Positions 27,560-38,998 are shown, counted from the stretch's first letter. The stretch is 64,000 nt of DNA from an uncultured Coriobacteriaceae bacterium (GCA_902790135.1 CADAQM010000002.1:32766-96765), one strand, 5' to 3'. Numbers and translations are program-made. Notes: generated by a model from the sequence alone, not told the origin.

Positions 27560-28312
27560 TTAGATGCTGAGCAGGAACTCGAACGCCTTAAGGCGCGCAT
27601 CGAGGTGCACGGCGCCCCACGAATGCCCAAGCGAGAGCATCAGAGCGGCCACATCCGCATCGATCGGGGCTGCAAGCAGATCATCAAACCTTTGCACGAT
27701 GAGGGCGCGCATCCATGCCATCTCGGTGGAGCTGAGCTCGACGACACCCTCCACGTCCTTGGCGCAGCTCGCACAAAGTAGGCCACCAGCCATTGGCGAG
27801 AAGAACGACAGCGCCTCGTCACCGCAGGCGATGCAAGAGCTCAGCTCGGGGCGCCATCCCGAGTGAGAGAGCACCTTGAAGGTATAGGCTGCCACCACAA
27901 GATCGAGATGCGCCTGATCCTGCGCCTGCTCACAAGCACGAAGGGCGCGCGAGCAGATGGGGTACAGATATGCGTCAGACACGTCCTCATAGCAGGTGAG
28001 CCGTGCGATCTCCGCCACTGCCGAGGCTGCGGACACCCGCTCGAGGCTGCCTCGAAGGCTTCCGTGCGCATCGATGAGCGTAGCCTCGGTCATGATGCCC
28101 AGCGTGCGACCACGCGCCATCAGGAAGTCGACCTCGCAAAAGAGCTCGGATCGCGAGGCGAGCCTGCCTCCCGGCTTGCGCGCCCCCTTTGCGACCACCC
28201 TCAGCTGGCTCCCATCCTCGGAGAGCAGGGTAAGTATGAGGTCCTGTTCGGCAAGCTTGGTACGGTCTAGGACGATGGCGCGTTGGCGCGAGGTGCGTCT
28301 TCCACCAGCCAT
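27560..28312 (-). CDS. recO: DNA repair protein RecO
   Basis: 250 residues from the ATG at 28312, which follows the era stop by 7 bp. An N-terminal OB fold (RQRAIVLDRTKLAEQDLILT ... GARKPGGRL) precedes a helical domain with a zinc motif: CIACG and CASCA supply four cysteines. RecO loads RecA onto SSB-coated single-stranded DNA. The frame stays open 25 codons upstream inside era, but only MAGGRRTSRQRAIV fits the family start. Last gene of the lepA-to-recO direction. Confidence 0.93.
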   Translation of the reverse strand: MAGGRRTSRQRAIVLDRTKLAEQDLILTLLSEDGSQLRVVAKGARKPGGRLASRSELFCEVDFLMARGRTLGIMTEATLIDAHGSLRGSLERVSAASAVAEIARLTCYEDVSDAYLYPICSRALRACEQAQDQAHLDLVVAAYTFKVLSHSGWRPELSSCIACGDEALSFFSPMAGGLLCASCAKDVEGVVELSSTEMAWMRALIVQRFDDLLAAPIDADVAALMLSLGHSWGAVHLDARLKAFEFLLSI

Positions 28313-28319
28313 TGGGTGG

Positions 28320-29276
28320 CTAGTCCTCTGCCTGGTAGCCCAAGCGCCTGATCTCGTTGGCATCACGGCGCCACTGCGGCTGGACACGCACCTGGAGGTC
28401 GAGATAGACCGTCTTAGCGCCCAGCAGGCGCTCGATGTCCGGACGCGCCTCGCTGCCGATGCGCTTGATCATGCGTCCACCCTTGCCGATGACCATGCCC
28501 TTCTGGCTCTCGCGCTCGACGAGGATCGTGGCAACGATCGAGGCGTGGTTGTGCTTGCTCCACTGGATGTCATCGCAGAAGACGCCCACCGAATGAGGAA
28601 TCTCCTGGCGCATGTTGAGCAGCACCTTCTCGCGCACGAACTCCGCGACGAGCTCCTCCGCCGTCGCGTCGATGTCCATATCGTCAGGAAACCACTTGGG
28701 GCCCTCCGGGAGATGCTCGGACACCAGGGAGATGAAGGCATCTACATTGAAGCCCTCGGTTGCGGAGATGACGAGCTCGCCGTCGAAGTCCGCAAGCTGA
28801 CGAGCCGCCTCGAGTTGGGCAGACACCTGCTCGGGCGTGGCAATGTCTGCCTTGGTCACCACCAGCAGCTTGTAGCCAGCCTCGCTCGCCTGAACATGGT
28901 TGGCCACCCACTGGTCGCCCCTGCCCACGGGTTTGGTGGCGTCAATCAGAAACGCGACCGCATCGACGTCGGCGAGCTCTCCCAGTGCCACGCGGTTGAG
29001 CTCCTTGCCCAAGGCATCCTTGGGCTTGTGGAGACCCGGGGTGTCCACGATCACGAGCTGGGAGTTATCGGTGTTGACGACCGCGCGCAGGCGGCGGCGC
29101 GTCGTCTGGGCGACGGGGCTCGTGATGGCCACCTTCTCGCCCATGCAAGCATTGAGAAGCGTTGACTTACCCACGCTCGGACGACCCACCAACGCCACGA
29201 AACCGCTGGTAAACGGGGTGTCGTTCACATCCTCGACCATGCCGCTGCTACCGTTTAGCAAACTCGACTCAGACAT
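28320..29276 (-). CDS. era: GTPase Era
   Basis: 318 residues. G1 GRPSVGKST (31-39), G3 DTPGLHKP, G4 VTKAD (the usual NKxD is altered to TKAD), then a C-terminal KH domain (GMVIGKGGRMIKRIGSEARP). Era binds the 3' end of 16S rRNA and acts in 30S maturation. It lies 18 bp after dgkA and near ybeY, whose product also acts in rRNA maturation. The N-terminus is about 20 residues longer than in most Era proteins; an internal Met13 is an alternative start. Confidence 0.95.
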   Translation of the reverse strand: MSESSLLNGSSGMVEDVNDTPFTSGFVALVGRPSVGKSTLLNACMGEKVAITSPVAQTTRRRLRAVVNTDNSQLVIVDTPGLHKPKDALGKELNRVALGELADVDAVAFLIDATKPVGRGDQWVANHVQASEAGYKLLVVTKADIATPEQVSAQLEAARQLADFDGELVISATEGFNVDAFISLVSEHLPEGPKWFPDDMDIDATAEELVAEFVREKVLLNMRQEIPHSVGVFCDDIQWSKHNHASIVATILVERESQKGMVIGKGGRMIKRIGSEARPDIERLLGAKTVYLDLQVRVQPQWRRDANEIRRLGYQAED

Positions 29277-29294
29277 GTGCCTGCCTTTCGTACC

Positions 29295-29678
29295 CTATCC
29301 GAACAGGGCGACAAGCGCCCGTGCGTACACGATGATGCCGGCGACGGCGGCGGTGAGGCTGATGACCCAAGATGCCGCAGCCGCAACGTCCTTGGCGCGG
29401 CCCGCCAAGGGGTGGAACTCGGGCGAGACCAAGTCCACGACCGTCTCGATTGCCGTGTTGATGAGCTCGGTGGCGAGCACCGTCCCCGAGCAGACGACTA
29501 TCACGGCCCAACCGATGGCGTCGATACGCAGGATGATGCCCAGAGTGATGGCAAGAACCATCCCACCGAGCATGATGCGAATGTTGCGCTCGGTCGCAAG
29601 GGCGATGCGCATGCCCTGCAGGGCAAACAGGAAGCTTCGCTTGAGCGAGGGGTGGTTGTGGCTCGTGCCAGGAATCAT
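29295..29678 (-). CDS. dgkA: Diacylglycerol kinase family protein (undecaprenol kinase-like)
   Basis: 127 residues, small integral membrane kinase with three helices and the family motif ATELINTAIETVVDLVSPEFHP. Gram-positive members phosphorylate undecaprenol or diacylglycerol; the substrate is not decidable from sequence. The start codon overlaps the ybeY stop (TGATG), implying translational coupling. The ybeY-dgkA-era order is common in Gram-positive bacteria. Confidence 0.92.
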   Translation of the reverse strand: MIPGTSHNHPSLKRSFLFALQGMRIALATERNIRIMLGGMVLAITLGIILRIDAIGWAVIVVCSGTVLATELINTAIETVVDLVSPEFHPLAGRAKDVAAAASWVISLTAAVAGIIVYARALVALFG

Positions 29679-30184
29679 CAGTCCTCGCCCTCCCTGTGAC
29701 GCGTCAGCACCACGTGGCTGATGGGGGCGTCGGTATGTGCCTTGCGCACCAACTCGTCCTCGCGCGCCTCCATGACCTCGGCCTCGTCATCCTCAAGATG
29801 GTCATAGCCGAGCAGATGCAGGAGGCCATGTATGAGCAGGAGCCTGAACTCGTCGGCAAAGGTGGTGGCGTAGCGTCCGGACTGCGCTTCGATGAATGCG
29901 GGCGCCAGAATGATGTCGCCCAGCTCGCAGGGCTCGCCCTCCGCCAGGTCGGGGTCGTCGGGACGCTCGCACTCGAGCGAGATGACGTCGGTCACGGCAT
30001 CGATGCCGCGCCACTCCTCGTTGTAGGAACGGATCTCCTCGTCATCGACGATAGAAAGCGAGAGGTAGCAGGGGCGCGTGACGCCCTCCTCGGCGAGCAC
30101 CATCTCGCAGATGGCCTGAATCTCGTCCTCGGTGATGGGAGCCTGGGCGCGAGCCTCGCAGATCAGGTCGACCGTCAGCAACAT
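29678..30184 (-). CDS. ybeY: Endoribonuclease YbeY
   Basis: 168 residues from the ATG one base after the phoH stop. The zinc motif HGLLHLLGYDH is the YbeY signature; YbeY acts in 16S rRNA 3' maturation and ribosome quality control. A further 64 codons are open upstream but lie in the phoH coding region and have no family likeness. A C-terminal extension of about 20 residues follows the conserved core. Confidence 0.95.
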   Translation of the reverse strand: MLLTVDLICEARAQAPITEDEIQAICEMVLAEEGVTRPCYLSLSIVDDEEIRSYNEEWRGIDAVTDVISLECERPDDPDLAEGEPCELGDIILAPAFIEAQSGRYATTFADEFRLLLIHGLLHLLGYDHLEDDEAEVMEAREDELVRKAHTDAPISHVVLTRHREGED

Positions 30185-30185
30185 C

Positions 30186-31142
30186 TCAGCGCGCCCCCTC
30201 TGCCTCGTCAGCCTCGTAGGCATCCACGATGCGTGCCACGAGCGAGTGGCGAACGATGTCGTTGCGGTCGAGGTCGACGAAGGCGATGTCGTCGAGCCCC
30301 TCGAGGACGCGGCGCGCCACGTCGAGACCGTTGACGCCCAACAGGTCGCGTTGGGTGACGTCTCCCGTGACCACAAACTTGGACGAGAAGCCCAGACGCG
30401 TGAGGAACATCTTCATCTGATCGGGCGTGGTGTTCTGCGCCTCATCGAGAATGACGAAGGCGTTGTTCATCGTGCGGCCGCGCATGAAGGCAAGCGGCGC
30501 GATCTCGATGATGCCCTGCTCGATGAGGGCATTGCCACGCTCCATGTCGGTCATGTCGAAGAGCGCGTCGTAGAGCGGGCGGATGTAGGGGTCAAGCTTC
30601 TCCTGCAGCGTGCCGGGAAGGTAGCCCAGAGACTCCCCCGCCTCGACGACCGGACGCACCAGCACGATGCGCGCCACCTCGCGTCGCTTGAGGGCCGCAA
30701 CCGCCATCGCCATGGCCAGGTAGGTCTTGCCCGTGCCGGCGGGACCGATGCCAAAGGTGATGGTGTTGCGCCTGATGGAGTCGATATAGCGCTTCTGACC
30801 TGCGGTCTTTGGCTGCAGCGCCTTGCCGCGGTAGGTGAGCAGGATGTCGTCGTTCAGGTCGGGCAGCTCGCGCGCGCCATGGGTGACCTGTCCGATGATC
30901 AGATCGACGTCGGCCTCGCCCGGGGTCTGACCCGCCTCCACCATGGAGATGAGGCGCGAGAAGACCGTCGTCAGCTGGTTGACGACATCCGCCGGCCCGA
31001 TGAGGCTGATCTGCGACCCACGCACCGTGACCATGGCGTCAAAGGCACCTTCGATCTTGCGTAGAAGCGAGTCCGTGGGACCCATGAGTGCCGTAGGATT
31101 CACGCTGTCGGGAATCGTCATTCTGACGTGGGTGGGATTCAT
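30186..31142 (-). CDS. PhoH-like ATPase
   Basis: 318 residues. Walker A GPAGTGKTYLA and Walker B FVILDEAQNTTPDQMKMFLT mark the PhoH/NTPase helicase-like family; VVTGDVTQRDL is also conserved. An N-terminal domain of about 115 residues resembles a KH-like fold. The phoH-ybeY pair is widely conserved and suggests a role in RNA metabolism, but the biochemical function is not established. Confidence 0.92.
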   Translation of the reverse strand: MNPTHVRMTIPDSVNPTALMGPTDSLLRKIEGAFDAMVTVRGSQISLIGPADVVNQLTTVFSRLISMVEAGQTPGEADVDLIIGQVTHGARELPDLNDDILLTYRGKALQPKTAGQKRYIDSIRRNTITFGIGPAGTGKTYLAMAMAVAALKRREVARIVLVRPVVEAGESLGYLPGTLQEKLDPYIRPLYDALFDMTDMERGNALIEQGIIEIAPLAFMRGRTMNNAFVILDEAQNTTPDQMKMFLTRLGFSSKFVVTGDVTQRDLLGVNGLDVARRVLEGLDDIAFVDLDRNDIVRHSLVARIVDAYEADEAEGAR

Positions 31143-31185
31143 GTGCCTCCAAGCAAGCGCCTGTACCGTAGTAGAGTTTTACTAC

Positions 31186-32478
31186 TCAGATGATAGTCGA
31201 TGTGCGCCCGTCGAGGGTGCCGTCTGCCTGGGTGGCACGTATGCGCACGCGCACCAGCTCGTCGACAGGCAGGTCGTCATCCACGAGCACGTCAAAGAGT
31301 CCTCCGCTCACGCCTGCGCCAGGCCGCTGAACCACCACCAGCTCGTCGGCACCCACACGCTCTCGTGCCTGGCTGGCGCGCATGCGCGCCGCTAGACTAA
31401 GCATCTGCTCGCTGCGCGCGGCACTGACCTCGGCGGGCACTTGATCTCGGCGTGCCGCGGCCGGTGTCCCCGGGCGACGCGAGTAGCGGAAGACGTGCAT
31501 GCGTGAGAAGCCCATCTGCTCGCAGAACGCAAGCGACTGGGCAAAGTCCTCGTCACTCTCCCCCGGGAAGCCCACGATGAGGTCGCAGCCCAGAGAGAGC
31601 TCGGGAAGAGCCGCCCGGGCATCCGCCACGACCTTGGCGTACTGGGCGGTGTCGTAGACACGGCCCATCTCGCGTAGGGTCTTGTCGCAGCCGGACTGCA
31701 GACAAACGTGCAGGAAGGGAGCCACGCGCTCCTGCGCACGTGCCATGACGTCGATCAGCTCGGACGTGACGTCAGGCGGCTCGATGGAACCCAGACGGAT
31801 GCGGCCGACGTCGGTCCTTGCGAGGATGAGCTCAATGAGTCCCGGTAGGGCGATTTGACGCCCATCCACCTCGCCGCGGTAGTTGCCGAGGTTGATGCCC
31901 GTGAGCACCACCTCGCGGGCGCCGCGCGCAAGTGCCGCGCGCACCTCAGCGAGGACCTCTTTGACCTCCACGGAGCGAGAGCGTCCACGTGCCTTCCAGA
32001 CGATGCAGAAGGTGCAGTGGTTGTCGCAGCCGTCCTGAATCTTGATTCCGGGACGCGTCCTACCAGTGGGTGTGGCGTGCGCGACGCTCTGGGCAGCCAC
32101 AGCCACTCCCCTCTTGGCGCTCCATCCCATCTGCGAGAAGACCCGCTCGGGTACCTTGCGCTTGTCGGCCTCCACCAGAACATTGTCCGCGAGCTCCAGA
32201 AGCTCGTCGGCGAAGAGGCTCGCTACGCAGCCCGTAGCCATGACCAAGGGATGTTGGGGCAGATGCGCGGCATGACGCACCGACTTGCGGGTCTTGGCCT
32301 CCGCCTCGCCCGTGACGGCGCAGGTGTTGATGACCACCACGTCCGCCTCGCGCATACCCGTCAGCTCGCAGCCCGCCTCCTGGAAGGCGAGTGCCATCAT
32401 GTCGAGCTCCACGCGATTGACGCGGCAGCCGAGGTTTGAGAGCGCTATGCGCGGCGGTCGCGCCATGGGCTCAGCCAC
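31186..32478 (-). CDS. mtaB: MtaB, tRNA threonylcarbamoyladenosine37 methylthiotransferase
   Basis: 430 residues. Radical-SAM methylthiotransferase: N-domain [13 protein letters not shown] and [34 protein letters not shown] provides CxxxCxxC. The GCRVN signature points to MtaB, which turns t6A37 into ms2t6A37. The GTG at 32478 overlaps dnaJ by 8 bp; an internal ATG at 32466 is an alternative start. With MiaB and RimO this window encodes all three common methylthiotransferase types. Confidence 0.93.
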   Translation of the reverse strand: MAEPMARPPRIALSNLGCRVNRVELDMMALAFQEAGCELTGMREADVVVINTCAVTGEAEAKTRKSVRHAAHLPQHPLVMATGCVASLFADELLELADNVLVEADKRKVPERVFSQMGWSAKRGVAVAAQSVAHATPTGRTRPGIKIQDGCDNHCTFCIVWKARGRSRSVEVKEVLAEVRAALARGAREVVLTGINLGNYRGEVDGRQIALPGLIELILARTDVGRIRLGSIEPPDVTSELIDVMARAQERVAPFLHVCLQSGCDKTLREMGRVYDTAQYAKVVADARAALPELSLGCDLIVGFPGESDEDFAQSLAFCEQMGFSRMHVFRYSRRPGTPAAARRDQVPAEVSAARSEQMLSLAARMRASQARERVGADELVVVQRPGAGVSGGLFDVLVDDDLPVDELVRVRIRATQADGTLDGRTSTII

Positions 32479-33565
32479 GCTTGCGCACCTCGCGCTCGCG
32501 CTTGAGCTTGCTTATGGCGGCCCGCTCAGCATCGGAGAGATCGTCAGGCACACGCACATCCACCAGCGCAATCACGCTGCCACGCACGCTCGTGCCCATG
32601 CGGGGCATGCCCTTGCCCTCGGCGCGTACCTGCTGGCCATACTGACAGCCAGCCGGCACCACAATGTCCACCGTCTCGCCCTCCATGATGCCGTCGATGG
32701 TGACGGTGGTGCCCAGCATGGCCTCGAAGGCGTCAATCTCGATCTGGCAGAACAGGTCGTCGCCCTGGCGCTCGTAGCGTTCGTGAGCGGCAATGTCCAC
32801 GCGAGCCACGAGGTCGCCGCTGCGGTCTCCGCGAATGCCGGCCTCTCCCTTGCCCGCGACGCGCACGGTCTGGCCGGAATGGATGCCAGCGGGAATCTCG
32901 AGCTCGACGGTCTCGCGGTCGGGCGCGCGGCCCTGGCCGTCACAGGTCTCGCACGGCTTGTCCACGACCTTGCCCACGCCACCGCAGGCAGGACAGGTGC
33001 TCTGCGACTGCATCTGGCCGAAGATGGTGCGCTGGACCTCCACCACCCGACCGGTGCCGTTGCAGCGTGTGCAGGTGGTCTCGCGGCCGCCCTCGGCCAC
33101 GCCGGTGCCATTGCAGTCGTCGCAGGGAGCAAGGCGGTCGTAGGAGATGGTCTTCTTGCAGCCGGCTGCAGCCTCCTCGAGCGTGATGCGCAGGGAGATA
33201 CCCATGTCGCGGCCGCGCGTGCGCTGCTGCGCACCTCCGGAGGCGCGTCCTCCCCCAAAGAAGGAGTCGAAGATATCGCTGAAGCCACCACCGAAGATGT
33301 CGGACATGTCGACGTAATCGCCGCCGAAGCCGCCGGGGCCCTCGGCGTCGCCGTAGCGGTCGTAGTTGGCGCGCTTGCGCTCGTCAGAGAGCACCGAGTA
33401 GGCCTCGTTGACCTCCTTGAACTGCTCCTCGGCACCTGCCTCCTGGTTGACGTCCGGATGAAGCTTGCGTGCCTTCTTGAGGAAGGCCCGCTTGATGGTC
33501 CTCGCATCCGCGTCCCTGTCAACGCCCAGCACCTCGTAGTAGTCCCGCTTTGGTTCCAAGATCAC
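32471..33565 (-). CDS. dnaJ: Chaperone DnaJ
   Basis: 364 residues. J domain with HPD in [10 protein letters not shown], a Gly/Phe-rich region ([19 protein letters not shown]), four zinc-finger motifs ([29 protein letters not shown] preceded by CETC) and complete C-terminal substrate domains. Co-chaperone of DnaK. The GTG start has GGGAG just upstream. It is followed by mtaB with an 8-bp overlap and preceded by a second, membrane-anchored DnaJ relative. No dnaK, grpE or hrcA is adjacent. Confidence 0.95.
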   Translation of the reverse strand: MILEPKRDYYEVLGVDRDADARTIKRAFLKKARKLHPDVNQEAGAEEQFKEVNEAYSVLSDERKRANYDRYGDAEGPGGFGGDYVDMSDIFGGGFSDIFDSFFGGGRASGGAQQRTRGRDMGISLRITLEEAAAGCKKTISYDRLAPCDDCNGTGVAEGGRETTCTRCNGTGRVVEVQRTIFGQMQSQSTCPACGGVGKVVDKPCETCDGQGRAPDRETVELEIPAGIHSGQTVRVAGKGEAGIRGDRSGDLVARVDIAAHERYERQGDDLFCQIEIDAFEAMLGTTVTIDGIMEGETVDIVVPAGCQYGQQVRAEGKGMPRMGTSVRGSVIALVDVRVPDDLSDAERAAISKLKREREVRKRG

Positions 33566-33611
33566 ACATCTCCCACTTGATACGTTCTTATGCTCGTGAC
33601 GTCACGCACGC

Positions 33612-34697
33612 CTATCGTCTCATGCACATGCTCAGCATCAGCATCATGCCCAAGAAGGGCAGAGAGCTGTTGAAGCCGCTGAGGAAGGCCCTCAGGGCGT
33701 TCTCGCGCCAGCCGCGGGCGGTCTTCACACCATCCTTGAACACCATGACTAGGCCCACGATGAAGAGGCACAAGATCATGGCGGAGACAATGAACAGGCT
33801 GCCCGACAGCATGGCGAGCGCAACGAAGGGGAACGCGAATCCGACCAGCCAAAAGCCCCAGGTCTGGCCGCTCGTCATGCGCTCGGAGGGCAGCGACACC
33901 CTGCAGACGAAGTCACCTGACTCCTCGCCGTTGGTGCCCGCATTGCCCATGTTGGCCACCGTGACCGTATCGCCGTCGTGCACGCCCGCAGGAATGTCCA
34001 CCACGACCTCGCTCGCCGTGAGCACGCGTCCCGAGCCACCGCAGTTGTCGCAGGGGTCCTCGACCACCCTACCCGCGCCTTCGCACTCGGGGCAGGTCAC
34101 CTCCATCACGCCGAAGCCAAAGAGGCTGCTCAGGTCGACCGTCATGTGGCCGGTTCCGCCGCAGGTCGGGCAGGTGACCGCATGGGTGTGCTCGACCGAG
34201 CCGTTGCCGTGACAGACGTCGCAGGTGGCATAGCGCTGGTACGACACCCCGCGGCGGACGCCCTTGGCGGCCGTCTCGTCGTCCAGCGTGACCTCGTAGA
34301 TGATGTCCGCACCGGCCTTGGGGTTGTATGCGCGCGATCGCGTGACCGACGTGCGGCGGCTCGTGTAGGCGCCGCCAAAGGGGAAGCCCCAATCGAAGGG
34401 ATCGGAGTCGTAGGACCCATAGCCGGCAGTGCCCGCCGGGTTGGCGTAGCCGCCCGCGGCACCGCCGAAGGGCGAGCCGGAGCGCATGGCGTCATAGCGC
34501 CGACGCTTTCCCTCGTCCGAGAGCACCGCGTAGGCCTCGGATACCTCTTTGAAGCGCTCCTCGGCGTCAGGTTCCTTGTTGACGTCGGGGTGCAGCTTGC
34601 GGGCCTTCTGCTGGAAAGCCTTCCTGATCTGCTCGCCCGTTGCGTCCTTCTCGACGCCCAGAATCGCGTAATAGTCTTTTTCGTTCATTGCGGCCAT
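33612..34697 (-). CDS. DnaJ-like protein with C-terminal membrane helices
   Basis: 361 residues from the ATG at 34697; a TTG at 34718 and an ATG at 34688 are alternatives. It has a J domain (KDYYAILGVEKD ... HPDVN), a Gly-rich segment, four cysteine motifs (CDVCHGNG, CPTCGGTG, CPECEGAG, CDNCGGSG) and the beginning of the substrate-binding domain (DIPAGVHDGDTVTVANMG). At about residue 270 the DnaJ likeness stops. It is replaced by three hydrophobic stretches (GFWLVGFAFPFVALAMLSGS, FIVSAMILCLFIVGLVMVF, LPFLGMMLMLSMCM). The product looks like a membrane-tethered co-chaperone, possibly for membrane or exported clients. It occupies the place hrcA has in many Gram-positive hemW-dnaJ loci. Confidence 0.8.
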   Translation of the reverse strand: MAAMNEKDYYAILGVEKDATGEQIRKAFQQKARKLHPDVNKEPDAEERFKEVSEAYAVLSDEGKRRRYDAMRSGSPFGGAAGGYANPAGTAGYGSYDSDPFDWGFPFGGAYTSRRTSVTRSRAYNPKAGADIIYEVTLDDETAAKGVRRGVSYQRYATCDVCHGNGSVEHTHAVTCPTCGGTGHMTVDLSSLFGFGVMEVTCPECEGAGRVVEDPCDNCGGSGRVLTASEVVVDIPAGVHDGDTVTVANMGNAGTNGEESGDFVCRVSLPSERMTSGQTWGFWLVGFAFPFVALAMLSGSLFIVSAMILCLFIVGLVMVFKDGVKTARGWRENALRAFLSGFNSSLPFLGMMLMLSMCMRR

Positions 34698-34750
34698 AGA
34701 TGACTGCTTTCGTGCCAAGGGACCACAGCCCCGACAGACATACGGGCAGA

Positions 34751-34756
34751 ATTGTA
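34751..34756 (-). promoter_or_regulatory. Candidate -10 for the DnaJ-like gene
   Basis: Minus strand GGGTACAAT, 53 bp before the start codon, in a 123-bp gap after hemW. No good -35, CIRCE or HAIR element is visible. Confidence 0.3.
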
Positions 34757-34820
34757 CCCATCACGACGCGCTTCGAATCAGCGCATCACGAATCTTCAAG
34801 TATTGAGAACGGGATAAGAC

Positions 34821-36074
34821 TCAGCTGGCGAGGTCCCACATGCGTCCATAGAGTATGTTGCCTAGCAGCCATCCCCTGTCCGTTGGCACCCAACGAGGGC
34901 CCTTGTGGGCAACGAGGCCCTGGGCCACGCACCATGCGAGCGTCTCATCGACCGCTGACTCGCCAAGCACCGTGCGCGCGTGATCCACCAGCCCCGGCTC
35001 AACGCCGCACACGAGCCGCATACCCAGCATGAGGTCTTCGGCAGCAGCCTGGACCTCGCTGAGAAACTCGAGGTCGAAGTGGAGGTCGGCCAACGAGCGG
35101 GCTGCAGCCAGCTCGTGACGTCTGTCAATGCAGGTCAGCCGCACGCGCCGCGTGCCGTCGTCAGGCTCTGGGAGCTGGGGGCAAACCTTCCGCAGAGCCC
35201 CATAGCCCTCGCGGGTGAGCATCGAGCTAGCACCGGTTCCCAAGCCCAGATACGGCCGAGCAGTCCAATAGGCCTGGTTGTGCCTGCAGTCCTTGCCCTC
35301 GCGCGCGTAGCTCGCCACCTCGTAGCGTCTAAAACCAGCAGACGTGAGAAGGTCGCGTGCAAGCTCCATCCTTCTGGCCTGAACCTCGGGATCATTGAAG
35401 TCTGGCTCGCTCGAGCGATAGCGCTCCCCCAGCGGCGTCTCATCCTCGATCTGCAAGGGATAAACGCTCACATGGCCAACCCCGCAGCCGATGACGCCCT
35501 CAAGCGACGCCCTCCAGCTCTCGTCGGTCTGCAGCGGAATGGCGCACATGAGGTCGGCGGACACATCGAAGCCCGCCTCGACCGCGGCACCCAGTCTCTG
35601 CTGCGCCTGATTTGCCGAGTGGATTCTGCCAAGCTCCGTGAGCTCTGCGTCAAAGAGACTCTGAACCCCCACTGAGAGACGCGTGCAGCCGGCGTCAAGC
35701 AGTCGCCCGAGCAGCTCGTCGGAGAGAGAGTCCGGATTTGCCTCGCAGGAGACCTCGCTCACCTGCGGCAGCAGGGAACGGACATCCTGCACCAGCCGCG
35801 CGAGTGGTGCCCCGACAAAGCTCGGCGTACCTCCCCCGACATAGACGGTCTCGCAGCCAGATAGAAGCCCTGCGGCCTCCGCCTCGGACAAGTGCTTCCT
35901 CAGGGCATCGACGTAGTCCTCCATCAGGGGGTCTTTTGGCTTTGTGGCCCACGAGCTGAAGTCGCAGTAGGCACATTTGCGCGCGCAGAAGGGCAGATGC
36001 AGATAAAGTGCCGCAACGGACGGCAGCTTAAGTCGTGCGAGCCACCGGGCCTCGTCTGTACCGCGAGCAGCCAT
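34821..36074 (-). CDS. hemW: HemW-like radical SAM protein
   Basis: 417 residues from the ATG 2 bp after the dus stop. The radical-SAM motif LHLPFCARKCAYCDF gives CxxxCxxC, followed by VYVGGGTPSF and the HemW C-terminal domain. HemW proteins resemble coproporphyrinogen III oxidase (HemN) but act as heme chaperones in studied cases. The lepA-(dus)-hemW neighbourhood supports HemW over HemN. An in-frame extension of 31 codons inside dus is rejected. Confidence 0.88.
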   Translation of the reverse strand: MAARGTDEARWLARLKLPSVAALYLHLPFCARKCAYCDFSSWATKPKDPLMEDYVDALRKHLSEAEAAGLLSGCETVYVGGGTPSFVGAPLARLVQDVRSLLPQVSEVSCEANPDSLSDELLGRLLDAGCTRLSVGVQSLFDAELTELGRIHSANQAQQRLGAAVEAGFDVSADLMCAIPLQTDESWRASLEGVIGCGVGHVSVYPLQIEDETPLGERYRSSEPDFNDPEVQARRMELARDLLTSAGFRRYEVASYAREGKDCRHNQAYWTARPYLGLGTGASSMLTREGYGALRKVCPQLPEPDDGTRRVRLTCIDRRHELAAARSLADLHFDLEFLSEVQAAAEDLMLGMRLVCGVEPGLVDHARTVLGESAVDETLAWCVAQGLVAHKGPRWVPTDRGWLLGNILYGRMWDLAS

Positions 36075-36076
36075 GC

Positions 36077-37147
36077 CTACTGCTCGTCGCCATAGAGGTC
36101 GTTGAGCGTCTGACCCAGCTGGAGGTACTCCTCGACCGACTTGCAGTGCATCGCGCGCTCGCGCCACTGTGCGGCGTTTGGAACTCCGCGGAGATACCAG
36201 CCGGAAAGGCTGCGCGCCTTTGCCATGTGGGCTTGGGTGGCCTCGAGCAGTCGCACGTGGCAGGCAAACGCCGAGAGCCGCTGCGACACGGTGGGCTCAA
36301 CGGAACTCTCACCTGCGCAAATGCGCGCCGCATTGCCAAAGATCCACGGGTTGCCATAGGTGCCCCGGGCGATCATCACACCTGTCACCCCCGTCTCGCG
36401 CAGCATGCGTGCGGCATCGCTGGCGCTGCGCACGTCTCCCGAGCCGATGACCGCGATCGAGACCGCATCGCGCACGCGCCTCACCACGCCCCAGTCCGCC
36501 TCGCCACGATACAGCTGGCTCGCGGTCCTGCCATGCACGGCCACCGCCAAGGCACCAGCCTGCTCCATGGCGCGGGCAAACTCAGGAGCAACTTCGGGGT
36601 CGCCCGTCCTGCGAGCGCTCCTGATCTTTACCGTCACGGGCACATTGGCTTCGGCCACGCACGCCCGCACGATTTCTGCCGCACGCGCTGGCTCATCCAG
36701 CAGGGCGGAGCCCTCGCCCTTCTTGGTTACCTTGGGCACCGGGCAGGCCATGTTCACGTCGATGAGCGCAAGACGGTCGCCCAGGCGCTCGCAGACCGCA
36801 GCCGTCGCCTCGCGAAACTGCTCGGGCTTGGAGCCAAACAGCTGCACGGCGACATCGGGCTCCGGATCGTGGGGAACCACCAGCTCCCAGGTCTTTGCCC
36901 CGCCATAGTGCAAGCCCGCCACCGAGACCATCTCGCTGTACGCGAGCGCAGCCCCGCCCGCGCGCGCCATCATGCGGTAGGCCGCATCGGACACGCCAGC
37001 CATGGGGGCCATGAGGAAGGGGTTTGCGGCTATGCGCTCGGCGAGACTGCCCTCACGAGGAAACGGCCTCACCTCGGGGGCAAGGCCGGTCCTCTCAGAG
37101 CATGCGCGGAGAATGGAGGCGGCGTTGGCGCCGTGGGCCAAGGTCAT
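36077..37147 (-). CDS. dus: tRNA-dihydrouridine synthase
   Basis: 356 residues from the ATG directly after the lepA stop. FMN-dependent TIM barrel reducing uridines in tRNA. The motifs MAPMAGVSDAAYR, VQLFGSKPEQF and DVNMACPVPKVTKKGEGSAL contain the catalytic Cys in ACP, and GVMIARGTYGNPWIF marks the barrel end. It resembles DusB-type enzymes most. It is packed between lepA and hemW with 1-2 bp gaps. Confidence 0.94.
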   Translation of the reverse strand: MTLAHGANAASILRACSERTGLAPEVRPFPREGSLAERIAANPFLMAPMAGVSDAAYRMMARAGGAALAYSEMVSVAGLHYGGAKTWELVVPHDPEPDVAVQLFGSKPEQFREATAAVCERLGDRLALIDVNMACPVPKVTKKGEGSALLDEPARAAEIVRACVAEANVPVTVKIRSARRTGDPEVAPEFARAMEQAGALAVAVHGRTASQLYRGEADWGVVRRVRDAVSIAVIGSGDVRSASDAARMLRETGVTGVMIARGTYGNPWIFGNAARICAGESSVEPTVSQRLSAFACHVRLLEATQAHMAKARSLSGWYLRGVPNAAQWRERAMHCKSVEEYLQLGQTLNDLYGDEQ

Positions 37148-37148
37148 G

Positions 37149-38957
<1,809 letters not shown>

Positions 38958-38964
38958 GCGAGAA

Positions 38965-38970
38965 ATGATA
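38965..38970 (-). promoter_or_regulatory. Candidate -10 of leaderless lepA
   Basis: Minus strand TATCAT followed by 7 bp and the lepA ATG, so transcription would start at or next to the start codon. The -35 (TAGCAC-like) is poor. Confidence 0.42.
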
Positions 38971-38989
38971 GCGCATTCGGGCCGCGGCG

Positions 38990-38998
38990 TGCTATAGT
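38990..38998 (+). promoter_or_regulatory. Extended -10 promoter of rpsT
   Basis: Plus strand TGCTATAGT, an extended -10 (TGnTATAGT), about 70 bp before the rpsT start. No clear -35. Confidence 0.5.

Noticed and set aside
30185..30376. In-frame upstream extension of ybeY
   Set aside because: Lies inside phoH and is Ser/Thr/Arg-rich; the ATG at 30184 gives the family start.
34719..34820. CIRCE or HAIR heat-shock operator upstream of the dnaJ genes
   Set aside because: No TTAGCACTC-N9-GAGTGCTAA and no CTTGAGT-N7-ACTCAAG; only a partial half-site is seen.
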